This document shows, one piece after another, positions 1 through 8,361 of a stretch of 64,000 bases of DNA. The notes under the pieces were generated by a model. It ran no database searches. It worked only from the letters and a program-made list of their open reading frames with translations, and was not told the DNA's origin. Location of the stretch: positions 2,852,001 through 2,916,000 of the forward strand of contig NZ_CP116871.1 of NCBI RefSeq assembly GCF_031885415.1, written 5' to 3'. This stretch comes from Microbacterium forte. Its GTDB lineage: Bacteria; Actinomycetota; Actinomycetes; Actinomycetales; Microbacteriaceae. The first letter of the stretch is position 1. Every line of letters starts with the position of its first letter. The position numbers were made by a program, and so were the translations under genes.

Positions 1-371
1 CGGAACCGCTTGCGCAGCGCGAGCGCGATCAGGAACCCGATCACGAGCTGCGGCACGAGCGAGCCGACCACCCAGAGCACCGAGTTCCACGCGACGACGG
101 GGAACGCCGGGTCCTGGAAGACGGTGACGAAGTTGTCGAAGCCCACCCAGGGGGTAGACGTGAGATCCCACAGGTTCCAGTCGTGGAAGGCCATGCGTGC
201 GCCCTGCAGCATGGGCCAGTAGGTGAACCAGCACACGAACACGATCGCCGGGGCCATGAAGGCCAGCAGCGTCAGCGCGTGGCGGCCACGGAACGGGCGG
301 CGCCGGCGGGATGCCGGGGAGGCCCCGCCGGCGGTGCCGACGGAGCCCCCTTCGAGAGCGGTCCGGGTCAC
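1..371 (-). CDS. Sugar ABC transporter permease, MalF/UgpA type (C-terminus beyond the window)
   Basis: The reading frame opens with a GTG at 371 and runs off the left edge after 123 codons. The N-terminus is basic (ASRRRRPFRGR) and is followed by a hydrophobic segment (LTLLAFMAPAIVFVCWF) and then a WPMLQGARMAF stretch, the usual start of MalF/UgpA-type membrane subunits. A second hydrophobic stretch (SVLWVVGSLVPQLVIGFLI) comes just before the edge. Only 3 bp separate it from the stop of the solute-binding gene upstream, so the two are co-transcribed. The protein would form half of the membrane channel of a CUT1-type sugar importer. Substrate unknown. The EAA loop that contacts the ATPase lies outside the window. 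Confidence 0.85.
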   Translation of the reverse strand, partial: MTRTALEGGSVGTAGGASPASRRRRPFRGRHALTLLAFMAPAIVFVCWFTYWPMLQGARMAFHDWNLWDLTSTPWVGFDNFVTVFQDPAFPVVAWNSVLWVVGSLVPQLVIGFLIALALRKRF

Positions 372-374
372 GGA

Positions 375-1688
375 TCAGCCCTTTTCCGCTGCGTACTTCT
401 CGGTCCAGAAGGCATCCCACGACTCGAGCAGCTCGCTGGTCGACATGTTGCCGAGCAGCACGTTCTGCACATCCTGGTCGGACTTCTGGATCCACTCGGT
501 CCACCAGCTGACGCCACGCGGCTGACGCACGTTCACGTACGTCTCGGGATCCTCCGTCATGGTGACGTAGCTGGTCCACGGGCCGGTCGAGTAGAACTCG
601 TCGTCCGCGGCATCCGAGATGATCGGCACGAGGCTGTTGGCCTGGGCGAACTCGGTCGCGGGCTCGGCCGACGAGAGGAACTCGACGAGCTTGACTGCGG
701 CATCCTGGTGCTCGCTGTTCTCGGCGACGCCCCAGCCGGCGACGGCCAGCGGCTGCGCGGCCTTGCCCGACGGGCCGACGAGCAGCGGAGCGGTGTCCCA
801 CTGGTCTTCGGTCAGCGACGAGTCCTGCACCGTGGCGATGACCTCGGGGTCCTGCAGCAGGAACGCCGTGGTGCCGTTGGTGAAGCCTGCGACCATCTCG
901 GGGTAGCCCCACGAGACGGCCGAGGGCGGGGAGGCCTCCTTGAACAGGTCGAAGTAGTCATCGACGGCCTCCTGCGCCTCGGGGGCGGCGAAGATCGTCG
1001 ATCCGTCCTCCATGAGGAACGCGTCATCGACGTCGAGGCCGTCGATCGTGTAGGCCTCGATCGCCGCGACCACGTTGCTGTTCGCGTTCGCACCCCCGCG
1101 GAACGCGTAGCCGTAGATGTTGTTCGACGGGTCCTGGATGGCGCTGGCCTGCTCGAGCAGGTCCTTCCAGCTGTGCGGAGGGCCGTCGAAGCCGGCCTCC
1201 TCGACCAGGTCGGTGCGGTAGAAGAGCGACAGGCCGTAGAAGCCGTAGGGCACGAAGTAGCTCTTGCCGTCGGTGGCCACCGACGCAGCCTGCGCGTTGT
1301 CGGTCAGGGCGTCCCAGCCGTCCCACTTCTCGAGGTCGCCCGAGATGTCGTGCAGCCAGCCGTTGTTGGCGAACGGGCCGACCGTGATGTCGCGGACCTC
1401 GAGGACGTCGACGCCCTTTCCGGACTGCAGCATCTGCTGGATCTTCGCATCCGCCTGCTCGGTGGGCGGCGAGACGAGCTTGACCTTGATGTCGGGGTTC
1501 GCCTTCTCGAAATCGTCGAGGAGCCCGCGGAGCAGGTCGGTGCGTGCAGGGTTGGTCAGGCTCTCGACCATCTGCAGGGTGACGGTGCCGTCGGCGGATT
1601 CGCCGCCGCTTGCGGAACAGCCGGTGAGCGCGAGCGCGGCGACGGTGCCGATTCCCGCGGCGGTCGTCAAGATTCTGTTCTTCTTCAC
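375..1688 (-). CDS. Extracellular sugar-binding lipoprotein of an ABC importer
   Basis: 437-aa family 1 solute-binding protein. A GTG start follows GAGAGG by 6 nt. Residues 1-24 form a lipoprotein signal (MKKNRILTTA..LALTGCSA) with the acylated cysteine in LTGC. The mature protein has the usual beginning (TVTLQMVESLTNPARTDLLRGLLDDFEKANPDIKVKL) and a C-terminal SWDAFWTEKYAAEKG. It would sit on the outer face of the membrane and deliver a sugar to the permease encoded just downstream. The class V aminotransferase gene 84 bp upstream on the same strand may belong to the same operon, which would hint at an amino sugar or amino acid conjugate. No ATPase gene is visible. CUT1 systems of actinobacteria often share a MsmK-type ATPase encoded elsewhere. 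Confidence 0.9.
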   Translation of the reverse strand: MKKNRILTTAAGIGTVAALALTGCSASGGESADGTVTLQMVESLTNPARTDLLRGLLDDFEKANPDIKVKLVSPPTEQADAKIQQMLQSGKGVDVLEVRDITVGPFANNGWLHDISGDLEKWDGWDALTDNAQAASVATDGKSYFVPYGFYGLSLFYRTDLVEEAGFDGPPHSWKDLLEQASAIQDPSNNIYGYAFRGGANANSNVVAAIEAYTIDGLDVDDAFLMEDGSTIFAAPEAQEAVDDYFDLFKEASPPSAVSWGYPEMVAGFTNGTTAFLLQDPEVIATVQDSSLTEDQWDTAPLLVGPSGKAAQPLAVAGWGVAENSEHQDAAVKLVEFLSSAEPATEFAQANSLVPIISDAADDEFYSTGPWTSYVTMTEDPETYVNVRQPRGVSWWTEWIQKSDQDVQNVLLGNMSTSELLESWDAFWTEKYAAEKG

Positions 1689-1716
1689 GAGGTGCCTCTC
1701 AGTTGGTGATGGTGGT

Positions 1717-1755
1717 GGGTCGGGTGGGTCGGGTGGGTGTGGATCGGGTGGTGGG
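1717..1755 (+). other. G-run cluster with G-quadruplex potential
   Basis: Seven GGG runs lie within 39 bp on the + strand (1717, 1722, 1726, 1731, 1735, 1746, 1753), most with loops of 1-2 nt. This exceeds the four runs needed for a short-loop quadruplex. It lies between the aminotransferase stop and the solute-binding protein start, so the G-rich strand is the template strand for that leader. Confidence 0.6.
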
Positions 1756-1772
1756 TGGAGCAGGTGGTCGGG

Positions 1773-3008
1773 TCAGGAGACGATGATCGAGTCGGGGGTG
1801 CGGATGCCGGCTCGGCGGAGGATCTGCGGGATGCAGCGCTCGACGAAGGCCTCGAAGTCCGACGCCTCGGTGTAGAGGTGCGCCGACAGGCGGAAGTAGC
1901 CCACGCCGCGGAAGCTGGTGAACGCGGTCTCGACGCCGGTCTCGTCGAGCAGATCCATGCGCAGGGCGTCGGCCTCTTCCCGTGTGGATCCGAGTCCGAG
2001 CGGCAGACGCACGAGCCGCATCGACGGCACGGGCGAGGGCAGCGGGGTGAGGGGGTCTTCGTCGCCGTAGGGGCGCAGGCCTTCAGCGATGATCTCGGCA
2101 CCGGCATCCGCCATCTGCACCATCGCCTGGCGGGCGTTGTGCCAGCCGAACTCGCGCTCGATGAACTCGATCGACGCGGGGGTGGCCAGGTAGGTCGTCG
2201 CGTCGATCGTGCCCTGGGTGTCGAAGCGCTCGGGGTAGAGCTCGTTCGCGGCCCACGAGTCGATGAGCGGCCAGAGGTCGTCGCGATCGGGTGCGGTCGT
2301 GACGAGCAGCGCCGAACCGCGCGGGGCGCAGGGCCACTTGTGCAGGTTGCCGAACCACCAGTCGCCGCCGGCGACAGCCGCGGCATCCGCGACGAGACCG
2401 GGGGCGTGGGCGCCGTCGACGAGCGTGCGGATGCCGCGCTCGGCGGCGAGCTCGGCGATGCGGCGCGTCGGCAGCATCCGGGCCGTGGGGGAGGTGATCT
2501 GGTCGACCACGATCAGGCGAGTGCTCGGGGTGAGCGCCTCGGCGAAGCGCTGCACGACCTCGTCGTCGGAGGCGAGCAGCGGCAGCTCGACGGCGCGGAC
2601 GGATGCTCCGAAGCGACGGGCCAGACGCTGCGCCCCCATCGTGATCGCGCCGTAGCCCTGGTCGGTCACGAGGATCTCGTCGCCGCGCTCGAGGTGCAGG
2701 GCGTTGTAGACGACGGTGGCCGCGGCCGAGGCGTTGGGGACGAAGACGCTGTCTTCAGCGTAGGCGCCCACGAACGGTGCGGTGCGCTCGCGGGCCTGCT
2801 GCACGCGCTCGGCGATGCGGGGGAACCACTCGACCGGGCTCAGGTCGGCGCGGCGGCGCAGCGCATCCTGCTGTTCGACGACGGCGGTGGGGACTGCGCC
2901 GAAAGAGCCGTGGTTCAGATGGATCACGTCGGGATCGAGCGGCCACGCATCACGGGCTCGGATGCCGGAGTTCAGCGTGAGCGGTGCGGGGAAGAGTGGT
3001 GCAGGCAT
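1773..3008 (-). CDS. Class V aminotransferase, isopenicillin-N-epimerase-like
   Basis: 411-aa PLP enzyme of fold type I. The start at 3008 (MPAPLFPAPL) was chosen because codons upstream lie in the divergent promoter region. The N-terminal motif HLNHGSFGAVP (about 30-40) is characteristic of the isopenicillin-N epimerase-like branch. Asp198 and His201 in LVDGAHAPG bind the pyridine ring, and Lys224 in GNLHKWPCAPRG is the Schiff-base lysine. Substrates in this branch vary (amino acid epimerisation, C-S lyase, hercynylcysteine-type cleavage), so no reaction is assigned. It is divergent from an FCD-type regulator at 3173 and 84 bp upstream of a sugar-binding protein gene, so co-regulated uptake and breakdown of a nitrogen-containing compound is plausible. 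Confidence 0.85.
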   Translation of the reverse strand: MPAPLFPAPLTLNSGIRARDAWPLDPDVIHLNHGSFGAVPTAVVEQQDALRRRADLSPVEWFPRIAERVQQARERTAPFVGAYAEDSVFVPNASAAATVVYNALHLERGDEILVTDQGYGAITMGAQRLARRFGASVRAVELPLLASDDEVVQRFAEALTPSTRLIVVDQITSPTARMLPTRRIAELAAERGIRTLVDGAHAPGLVADAAAVAGGDWWFGNLHKWPCAPRGSALLVTTAPDRDDLWPLIDSWAANELYPERFDTQGTIDATTYLATPASIEFIEREFGWHNARQAMVQMADAGAEIIAEGLRPYGDEDPLTPLPSPVPSMRLVRLPLGLGSTREEADALRMDLLDETGVETAFTSFRGVGYFRLSAHLYTEASDFEAFVERCIPQILRRAGIRTPDSIIVS

Positions 3009-3097
3009 CGGTCCTCGTCGGTGCAGTGGGGGAGTTGTTGCACAACTTTGCCACAGAGGTTCCGATATGGCTATGGAAAGGTGAAGATGAAACATAG

Positions 3098-3108
3098 TTG
3101 TCATACGA
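3098..3108. promoter_or_regulatory. FadR/FCD-type operator in the divergent promoter region
   Basis: TTGTCATACGA matches exactly the FadR-subfamily consensus TNGTNNNACNA (GT-N3-AC). It lies 65 bp upstream of the FCD regulator start (3173) and 90 bp upstream of the aminotransferase start (3008). It probably serves autoregulation and control of the aminotransferase and ABC genes. Confidence 0.6.
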
Positions 3109-3172
3109 ATTTGATGAAGAGCGCGCGTCCGACAGACTCGCAGGGGAGTGGCCGGTGTCAGAGAGGATCACG

Positions 3173-3886
3173 ATGAGCGCTTTGGATACGGCTCTGCACG
3201 GGCTGCGTGCGCTGATCGCCGACGGGGCCCTGCGCCCCGGCGACCGTCTGCCGAGCGAGGGCGAACTGTGCGAGACGCTCGGTGTCTCGCGAGGATCCCT
3301 GCGCGAAGCCATCCGCATGCTGGCCGCACTCGGAGTGCTCGAGACCCGCCACGGCTCCGGCAGCTACGTCAGCGAACTGCGCGCCGCCGACCTGATCGGC
3401 AGTCTGTCCCTCACGGTCGGGTTGCTGCCCATGGCCGGAGTGCTCGAGCTGACCGAGCTGCGTCGCGTGCTCGAACCGCATGCCGCCGCGCTCGCCGCGG
3501 CCCGCATCGATGCCGCAACCCTCGAGGAGCTCAGCGGCGTGCTCGATGAGATCGAGGCCAGCGACGACTTCGAGGACCACTCGCGCCTCGACCACGCCTT
3601 CCACATGACGATCTCCGAGGTCGCCGGCAATGACGCCCTCACGAGTCTCATCGACGTGCTGCGCTCACGATCGCGGGCATATCGGATTCCGGATGCCGGT
3701 GACGCGGCCGAGCTGAAGCTGCACTCGGACGCCGGGCACCGCGCGATACTCCGCGGGCTCGCGGCGGCGGATCCCGTCGCGGCCTCGGCTGCGGCATCCG
3801 CACACGTCGCGCAGACCGAGTACTGGGTGCGGCGGTACACCGAGACCGACATCGTCGCCGAGGGGTCGGCCGTCGAGCCGGACTGA
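3173..3886 (+). CDS. GntR-family transcriptional regulator, FadR/FCD subfamily
   Basis: 237 aa from the ATG at 3173, which sits 6 nt after GAGAGG. An upstream in-frame ATG at 3098 overlaps the operator and is less likely. The N-terminal winged helix has the GntR signature (RPGDRLPSEGELCETLGVSRG, then SLREAIRMLAALGVLETRHGSGSYV). The C-terminal FCD domain carries the metal/effector residues: ELRRVLEPHAA (Arg), DHSRLDHAFHMTI (Asp and His), HSDAGHRAIL (His) and ASAHVAQTE (His). It probably represses the divergent aminotransferase operon and its own gene from the TTGTCATACGA site. The effector is probably a carboxylic acid, as for most FCD proteins. Confidence 0.88.
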   Translation: MSALDTALHGLRALIADGALRPGDRLPSEGELCETLGVSRGSLREAIRMLAALGVLETRHGSGSYVSELRAADLIGSLSLTVGLLPMAGVLELTELRRVLEPHAAALAAARIDAATLEELSGVLDEIEASDDFEDHSRLDHAFHMTISEVAGNDALTSLIDVLRSRSRAYRIPDAGDAAELKLHSDAGHRAILRGLAAADPVAASAAASAHVAQTEYWVRRYTETDIVAEGSAVEPD

Positions 3887-3925
3887 GTTCGGCGGGCTCG
3901 CGATGCTCGCCTCGATTCAGTCTCC

Positions 3926-4360
3926 CTACGGTGCGAAGCGCAGCACATTCGTGTTGCGACGGACGAAGCCGACGGACTCGTAGAGGCGCAACGCCGATTC
4001 GCGAGACGGTCGGGAGGTCAGGTCGAGTGTCGGCAGCCCCCGCTGTTGCGACTCGTCGATGATCGCTTCGAGCAGCAGGCGTGCGATACCTCGTCCACGG
4101 GTGCTCTGGTCGACCACGACGTCTTCGATGCTGCCGTGCCATCCGGTGATGAGCGAAGCCGTCACGAGGGTGGCCATTCCCACGATGCGGCCTGACTCGC
4201 GCGCGACGAACAGGTCGGTGTTCTGCGCCTGGAGCAACGAGAGCACCCGTTCCGCGTCGAATCGAGCGGTCGCCGAGAGCTGAGGGAGAAGTGCCTCGAT
4301 CCGGTGAAGGTCATCCGCTGTGAGGCGGTCCGCGATCGCGATGCTGATTCCGTCGGCCAT
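3926..4360 (-). CDS. GNAT-family N-acetyltransferase
   Basis: 144 aa from the ATG at 4360 (MADGISIAIADRL), 10 bp after the stop of the ACT-domain gene. An upstream ATG would add a Ser/Pro-rich tail that overlaps that gene. The acetyl-CoA motif A is clear (IEDVVVDQSTRGRGIARLLLEAIID, R/Q-x-x-G-x-G/A as TRGRGIA). Motif B follows at the end (LTSRPSRESALRLYESVGFV). The acceptor substrate is unknown. It is probably co-transcribed with the ACT-domain gene. Confidence 0.85.
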   Translation of the reverse strand: MADGISIAIADRLTADDLHRIEALLPQLSATARFDAERVLSLLQAQNTDLFVARESGRIVGMATLVTASLITGWHGSIEDVVVDQSTRGRGIARLLLEAIIDESQQRGLPTLDLTSRPSRESALRLYESVGFVRRNTNVLRFAP

Positions 4361-4370
4361 GGGTGACGTG

Positions 4371-4886
4371 TCAGGCGAGGGTGATGTCGACCTGGATCTC
4401 GGTGGCGATGCGTTCGAGGTCACGGCGCAGGGCGTCGAGGTCGACCGACGCGGGTACCCGTGCGATCACGGACGCCTCGAACAGGCGGCCGCCGGCCATC
4501 GCGGCATCCCGGGTCTCGGTCGCCAGCTCTTCGATGCTCAGGTCGTGCGCGCTCAGCACGTTCGACACCTCGCGGACGATGCCCGAACGGTCGTTGCCGA
4601 GCACCCGGATCTCGAGCATCTGGTCCTCGGCGTCCGTGTCTGCCGGGGAGCCGGTGAGAACCGCGAGGGTCAGGAGCCCCTGGCCCTGCAAGCCGCGCAG
4701 GGCATCCTGCAGTTCGTCTGTGCGCTCCGTTGCGACCGATACCTCGATCACGCCGGCGAATGTTCCGGCGAGCTCGGCCAGCGAGCTGTTCTCCCAGTTG
4801 CCGCCGTGGGCCTCGACGACATCGGCGACGGCAGCGACGAGACCTGGGCGATCAGCACCCGCGACAGTGAGGATGAGAGTAGTCAT
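4371..4886 (-). CDS. Tandem ACT-domain protein, GcvR-like
   Basis: 171 aa with two ACT domains. The first begins TLILTVAGADRPGLVAAVADVVEAHGGNWENSSLAELAG. The second begins LEIRVLGNDRSGIVREVSNVLSAHDLSIEELATETRDA. Each has the DRPGL/DRSGI ligand loop. The architecture matches GcvR-type proteins, which sense glycine or other amino acids and act through protein partners without a DNA-binding domain of their own. No glycine-cleavage genes are nearby, so the role is inferred from the domains only. Confidence 0.82.
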   Translation of the reverse strand: MTTLILTVAGADRPGLVAAVADVVEAHGGNWENSSLAELAGTFAGVIEVSVATERTDELQDALRGLQGQGLLTLAVLTGSPADTDAEDQMLEIRVLGNDRSGIVREVSNVLSAHDLSIEELATETRDAAMAGGRLFEASVIARVPASVDLDALRRDLERIATEIQVDITLA

Positions 4887-4991
4887 GCGGCCAGCGTAGC
4901 CGTTCGCAATTCAGCATCATCGCTCGGAAAGCACCCGAAGACCGTGGCCAGGTGGCCGATCCGGGGTGTCCGTGCTGAGTTGTGAACGGCA

Positions 4992-5034
4992 GGTCAGTCG
5001 AACCCGGTCAGTCGACCCCCGGTCAGTCGACCCA
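4992..5034. repeat. Short tandem repeat covering a stop codon
   Basis: Three copies of GGTCAGTCGAMCC (starts 4992, 5006, 5021; period 14-15 bp). The last copy contains the stop codon (5023-5025) of the cysteine-synthase-like gene. Each copy carries a TCA, which is TGA on the minus strand. Confidence 0.8.
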
Positions 5035-6081
5035 GTCGCCGGTGTCGAGGAAGCGATCGAGGCGCTCGCGGTGCGGGGCGAGGTCCCAGCCCTGCTGCGC
5101 GACCCACTCGTCGTTGAAGTACGTGCCGGCGTAGCGGATGCCGCTGTCGCAGATCAGCGTGACGATGCTGCCGGTCTCGCCCGCCGCGCGCATGCGCGCG
5201 ATCAGCTGGAACGCCCCGTACAGGTTGGTGCCGGTCGAGCCTCCGGCGAGGTGCAGGGTGCGCTCGCGCAGCATCCGGATCGCGGCGATCGACCCCGCAT
5301 CGGGCACGCGGATCATCTCGTCGATCACCGTCGGCACGAACGAGGCCTCGACGCGGGGTCGACCGATGCCCTCGATGCGGCTGGGGCGCCCGGGAGGCGG
5401 ATCGACGGTTCCCGCCCATCCGTCGTAGAAGGCCGAGCCCTCGGGGTCGACGACGGCGATCTGCGTCTCGTGGCGGCGGTACTTGACGTATCGCCCGAAG
5501 GTCGCGCTGGTGCCGCCGGTGCCCGCACCCACGACGATCCAGCGGGGGATCGGATGCCGTTCCTGCGACAGCTGGCTGAACACGCTCTCGGCGATGTTGT
5601 TGTTGCCGCGCCAGTCGGTCGCGCGCTCGGCGAAGGTGAACTGGTCGAGGTAGTGCCCGTGGCACTCGGACGCGAGACGCTGGGCCTCGGGAGACATGTC
5701 CTCTGCGCGGTCGACGAAGTGGCAGCGTCCGCCGTAGAACTCGATGAGGTCGATCTTCTCCTGGCTCGTCGACCGCGGCACGACCGTGACGAACGGCAGC
5801 CCCAGCATCCTCGCGAAGTACGCCTCCGAGACGGCGGTGGATCCGCTCGACGACTCCACGAGGGTCGAGTGCTCCGTGATGCGGCCGTTGACGAGTCCGT
5901 ACAGGAGCAGCGAGCGCGCGAGACGGTGCTTGAGCGACCCCGTGGGGTGCACCGACTCGTCCTTCAGGTACAGATCGATGCCCCACTCGGGTGGCAGCGG
6001 GAACAGGTGCAGGTGCGTGTCGGCACTGCGGTTCGCGTCGGCTTCCAGCAGGGCGATCGCGGTGCTGGTCCAGTCGCTCAT
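5023..6081 (-). CDS. PLP-dependent cysteine synthase-family protein (Cds1-like cysteine desulfhydrase)
   Basis: 352-aa beta-family PLP enzyme. Lys51 in [13 protein letters not shown] is the Schiff-base lysine. [18 protein letters not shown] is the substrate loop, and [13 protein letters not shown] (about 185-197) is the phosphate-binding glycine loop. The sequence resembles the actinobacterial branch that includes Mycobacterium Cds1, an L-cysteine desulfhydrase making sulfide, pyruvate and ammonia, more than CysK/CysM. Substrate is inferred from resemblance only. It appears monocistronic; its 3' end lies in a short tandem repeat. Confidence 0.85.
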   Translation of the reverse strand: MSDWTSTAIALLEADANRSADTHLHLFPLPPEWGIDLYLKDESVHPTGSLKHRLARSLLLYGLVNGRITEHSTLVESSSGSTAVSEAYFARMLGLPFVTVVPRSTSQEKIDLIEFYGGRCHFVDRAEDMSPEAQRLASECHGHYLDQFTFAERATDWRGNNNIAESVFSQLSQERHPIPRWIVVGAGTGGTSATFGRYVKYRRHETQIAVVDPEGSAFYDGWAGTVDPPPGRPSRIEGIGRPRVEASFVPTVIDEMIRVPDAGSIAAIRMLRERTLHLAGGSTGTNLYGAFQLIARMRAAGETGSIVTLICDSGIRYAGTYFNDEWVAQQGWDLAPHRERLDRFLDTGDWVD

Positions 6082-6101
6082 CCTTCGAGCGTAACGCCCC
6101 G

Positions 6102-7022
6102 CTACCTGGCCGTGTAGCCGCCCTCGCCCGTCTCGCCGTCGTACGTGAAGACCTCGTCTTCGAGCGTGATCTGGATGTCGTCGCCGAGCGGCTGTTCAGC
6201 GAGCAGGCGCTCTTCGAGCATCGTCATCCGCTCCTCGTACTCCCTCGCCTGCGCCTCATCGACGCCCCAGATCGTCGCGACCTTCATGTCGGTGAGGAAG
6301 TACAGGAAGGCCGAGACGGCGGTGCGGTTGAACTCGGTGTCGGGGATGCTCTGCCACAGCGCTCCGCTGTCGCGCAGCCGCTTGTATTCGTCGATCTTCG
6401 CCTGGAGGATGTCGGCGATCGCGGATGCGTCGGCGTCACCCGGGTCGTCGGACGGCGACTCCTCGGTGGAGGGGTCGTCGGAGGGCTCGCTGGGAGCCGC
6501 GGCCGTCGCGGAGGGCATCGGTGCGGCGACCGGCTCGCGCGAACTCATCAGCAGGCTCACGGCCACGCCGACTCCGACTCCGACGACGATGATCAGCACG
6601 AATGCCGCGACCGCCGCGATCACGATGCCGAGGGTCCTGCCCGAGCGCGAGGGAGGACTCGGCGGTGCGGAGGGGTACGGATACGCCGCGCCAGAGGGAG
6701 CGGGAGCCTGCTGGCCCGCCGGGTACGGGTACGGGGCCGGATACGAGGCGGGCTGCTGAGGCGGGTAGTTCCCGCCCTGTTGCTGATACTGCCCTGGCGG
6801 CTGCTGCGGGTGCTGCCCCGGCTGCCGGCCCGACGCATACGGGGGCAGCGGCGGCGCGACGGGCCCGCCGGGTGCAGGCGGCGGCGACCCGGGAGGTGCG
6901 GGCGGCCCACTCAGCGGCGGCGCCAGGGGGACCGACGAAGAGAGAACACCGGGAGCCGCAGTCGGAGGCGGCGGGATGACCGGTTCGGGTTCCGAAGTCG
7001 GTGGATGCGCGTCGTCGACCAT
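6102..7022 (-). CDS. Proline-rich single-pass membrane protein, function unknown
   Basis: 306 aa. Residues 1-125 are a cytoplasmic, disordered Pro/Gly/Gln/Tyr-rich tail ([35 protein letters not shown]). Residues 130-158 form one strong transmembrane helix ([20 protein letters not shown]). After an acidic Ser/Pro linker ([19 protein letters not shown]) there is a small extracytoplasmic helical domain of about 110 residues ending [17 protein letters not shown]. The layout is common in actinobacterial envelope proteins of unknown role. I recognise no family. It lies 20 bp upstream of the cysteine-synthase-like gene's start on the other side of its stop. Confidence 0.75.
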   Translation of the reverse strand: MVDDAHPPTSEPEPVIPPPPTAAPGVLSSSVPLAPPLSGPPAPPGSPPPAPGGPVAPPLPPYASGRQPGQHPQQPPGQYQQQGGNYPPQQPASYPAPYPYPAGQQAPAPSGAAYPYPSAPPSPPSRSGRTLGIVIAAVAAFVLIIVVGVGVGVAVSLLMSSREPVAAPMPSATAAAPSEPSDDPSTEESPSDDPGDADASAIADILQAKIDEYKRLRDSGALWQSIPDTEFNRTAVSAFLYFLTDMKVATIWGVDEAQAREYEERMTMLEERLLAEQPLGDDIQITLEDEVFTYDGETGEGGYTAR

Positions 7023-7114
7023 CGTGTCTGCCCCCCTGCTCGCGTCGCCCGGTGCGACGCATGCTCCGCTGCCAGGCTAGCCGCCTCAGCGCACTCTGCT
7101 ACCGATCAGTGCCG

Positions 7115-7148
7115 GTCAGCGAACAGTGCCGGTCAGCGAACAGTGCCG
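7115..7148. repeat. 17-bp tandem duplication over the gntR stop codon
   Basis: GTCAGCGAACAGTGCCG occurs twice in perfect tandem (7115-7131 and 7132-7148), preceded by a partial copy (GATCAGTGCCG, 7104-7114). The second copy contains the stop codon of the GntR gene (7133-7135). Confidence 0.85.
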
Positions 7149-7936
7149 GCGCGCGAGGTGCCGCCGTCGTCGTCGACGTGCAGCAGCGACGCGTGCGACT
7201 GCTCCTGCTGCAGCTGGAATTCGAAGCGCGAGCGGTCACCGCGGTGGTGGGCCACGAAGTACTCGATCGGGATGCCGTCGGCGGAACGACTCACACTGCG
7301 CAGCCGCAGCAGGGCCGAGCCGGCGCTCACGCCGAGATACTGCGCCTGCTCGTGGGTGGCCACGGTGGCCTCGGCGGAGCGGACGCCGCTGGTGGCCACG
7401 ATGTCGTGATCGGCGAGCAGTCGATACAGGGATCGCTCCGACAGGTCGACGCCGAGGGTGACGCCGCCGACGGCATCCGGCATCCAGGTCGTGGAGAGCG
7501 ACCACGGTTCGCCGTCGACGTGACGGAGGCGGTCGAGCACCACGACGGGAGCGCCGACCTCGACCTCGAGGGCCGCCGCGATCTCGTCGTCGGCCAGGGT
7601 CTGCTCGTGCCGCAGCACATCGCTGTGCACGTGGCCGCCGCGGCGCTCGACGTCGTCGTACAGACCGACCAGCGTGTGCACCAGGCTCTCGCTGGTGCGC
7701 GGGCGGGACACGAAAGTGCCCTTTCCCTTGACCCGCTCGACGAGCCCCTCGTGTTCGAGCTGGGCGAGCGCCTGACGCACGACCGTGCGGGAGATGCCAT
7801 AGCGCTCGCACAGGCGGTGCTCGCCGGGCAGGGGGTCGCCCGGCTGCAGGCCGTCTCTCGAGATGCCCTCGATGATCAGCTGACGCAGCTGGTCGTACAT
7901 GGGCGCCGCGGAGTGGCGGTCGATCGTGTCGTTCAT
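7133..7936 (-). CDS. GntR-family regulator, HutC/UTRA subfamily, of the ribose-type regulon
   Basis: 267 aa. N-terminal winged helix: APMYDQLRQLIIEGI, PGDPLPGEHRLCERYGISRTVV, RQALAQLEHEGLVERVKGKGTFV. The C-terminal UTRA effector domain ends RLRSVSRSADGIPIEYFVAHHRGDRSRFEF, typical of HutC-type sugar sensors. It is the third gene of rbsK-rbsD-gntR and starts 1 bp past the rbsD stop. The palindrome ACCTGT-N4-ACAGGT at 9386 upstream of rbsK has the GT-N4-AC spacing of HutC-type operators, so this protein is the best candidate to bind that site and its copies at 18056 and 27190/27213. The binding assignment is an inference. Confidence 0.85.
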   Translation of the reverse strand: MNDTIDRHSAAPMYDQLRQLIIEGISRDGLQPGDPLPGEHRLCERYGISRTVVRQALAQLEHEGLVERVKGKGTFVSRPRTSESLVHTLVGLYDDVERRGGHVHSDVLRHEQTLADDEIAAALEVEVGAPVVVLDRLRHVDGEPWSLSTTWMPDAVGGVTLGVDLSERSLYRLLADHDIVATSGVRSAEATVATHEQAQYLGVSAGSALLRLRSVSRSADGIPIEYFVAHHRGDRSRFEFQLQQEQSHASLLHVDDDGGTSRAGTVR

Positions 7937-7937
7937 G

Positions 7938-8342
7938 TCAGTACGCCACCCCTGCGTGCAGGATCACATTCGCGTACGGGGTGAACTCTCCCGAGCGCAC
8001 GAACGCGCGCGCCGAGTGCGTGAGCTTCTTGAACTCGACGTGCGGGATCAGCTCGATCTCGAAATCCTGATCGGCGAAGCGCTCGCGCAGCGCGGCGAGC
8101 ACCTCGGGGCTCTTCTCGGCCACCTCCGCAGAGACGGTCGCGCCCTCGACGACCAGCTCGGCGAGCACGGTGTCGAGCACGTCGAAGAACGCCGGCGCCC
8201 CGGGGCGGTAGGCGAGGTCGATGCGCTCGGACCCCGGCGGAATCGGCAGCCCCGCATCGGTCACCACCAGCAGGTCGGTGTGTCCGGTCTCGCTGATCAC
8301 GCGCGAGAGGGCGGGGTTGATGGTCGTCGCTGTCTTGCGCAT
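7938..8342 (-). CDS. rbsD: D-ribose pyranase (RbsD/FucU family)
   Basis: 134 aa from the ATG at 8342, preceded by GAGGAG. The family interconverts beta-pyranose and furanose forms of ribose so the sugar can be used by ribokinase. The catalytic residues are visible: His21 and Asp29 in SETGHTDLLVVTDAGLPIP, and His101 in IPHVEFK. The C-terminal SGEFTPYANVILHAGVAY matches the family's conserved end. It lies 19 bp downstream of rbsK, which fits the role. Confidence 0.93.
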   Translation of the reverse strand: MRKTATTINPALSRVISETGHTDLLVVTDAGLPIPPGSERIDLAYRPGAPAFFDVLDTVLAELVVEGATVSAEVAEKSPEVLAALRERFADQDFEIELIPHVEFKKLTHSARAFVRSGEFTPYANVILHAGVAY

Positions 8343-8361
8343 GATGTCTCCTCGGGGGATG

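Noticed and set aside
183..1709. Long open frame on the + strand opposite the sugar-binding protein gene (508 codons).
   Set aside because: It is the antisense shadow common in high-GC genes: Arg/Gly/Ala/Leu/Val-rich, no domain. The minus-strand frame has a lipoprotein signal and a clear family fold.
4887..5022. tRNA or small RNA gene in the interval between the ACT-domain and cysteine-synthase-like genes.
   Set aside because: No cloverleaf or strong hairpin is present; only the tandem repeat is visible.
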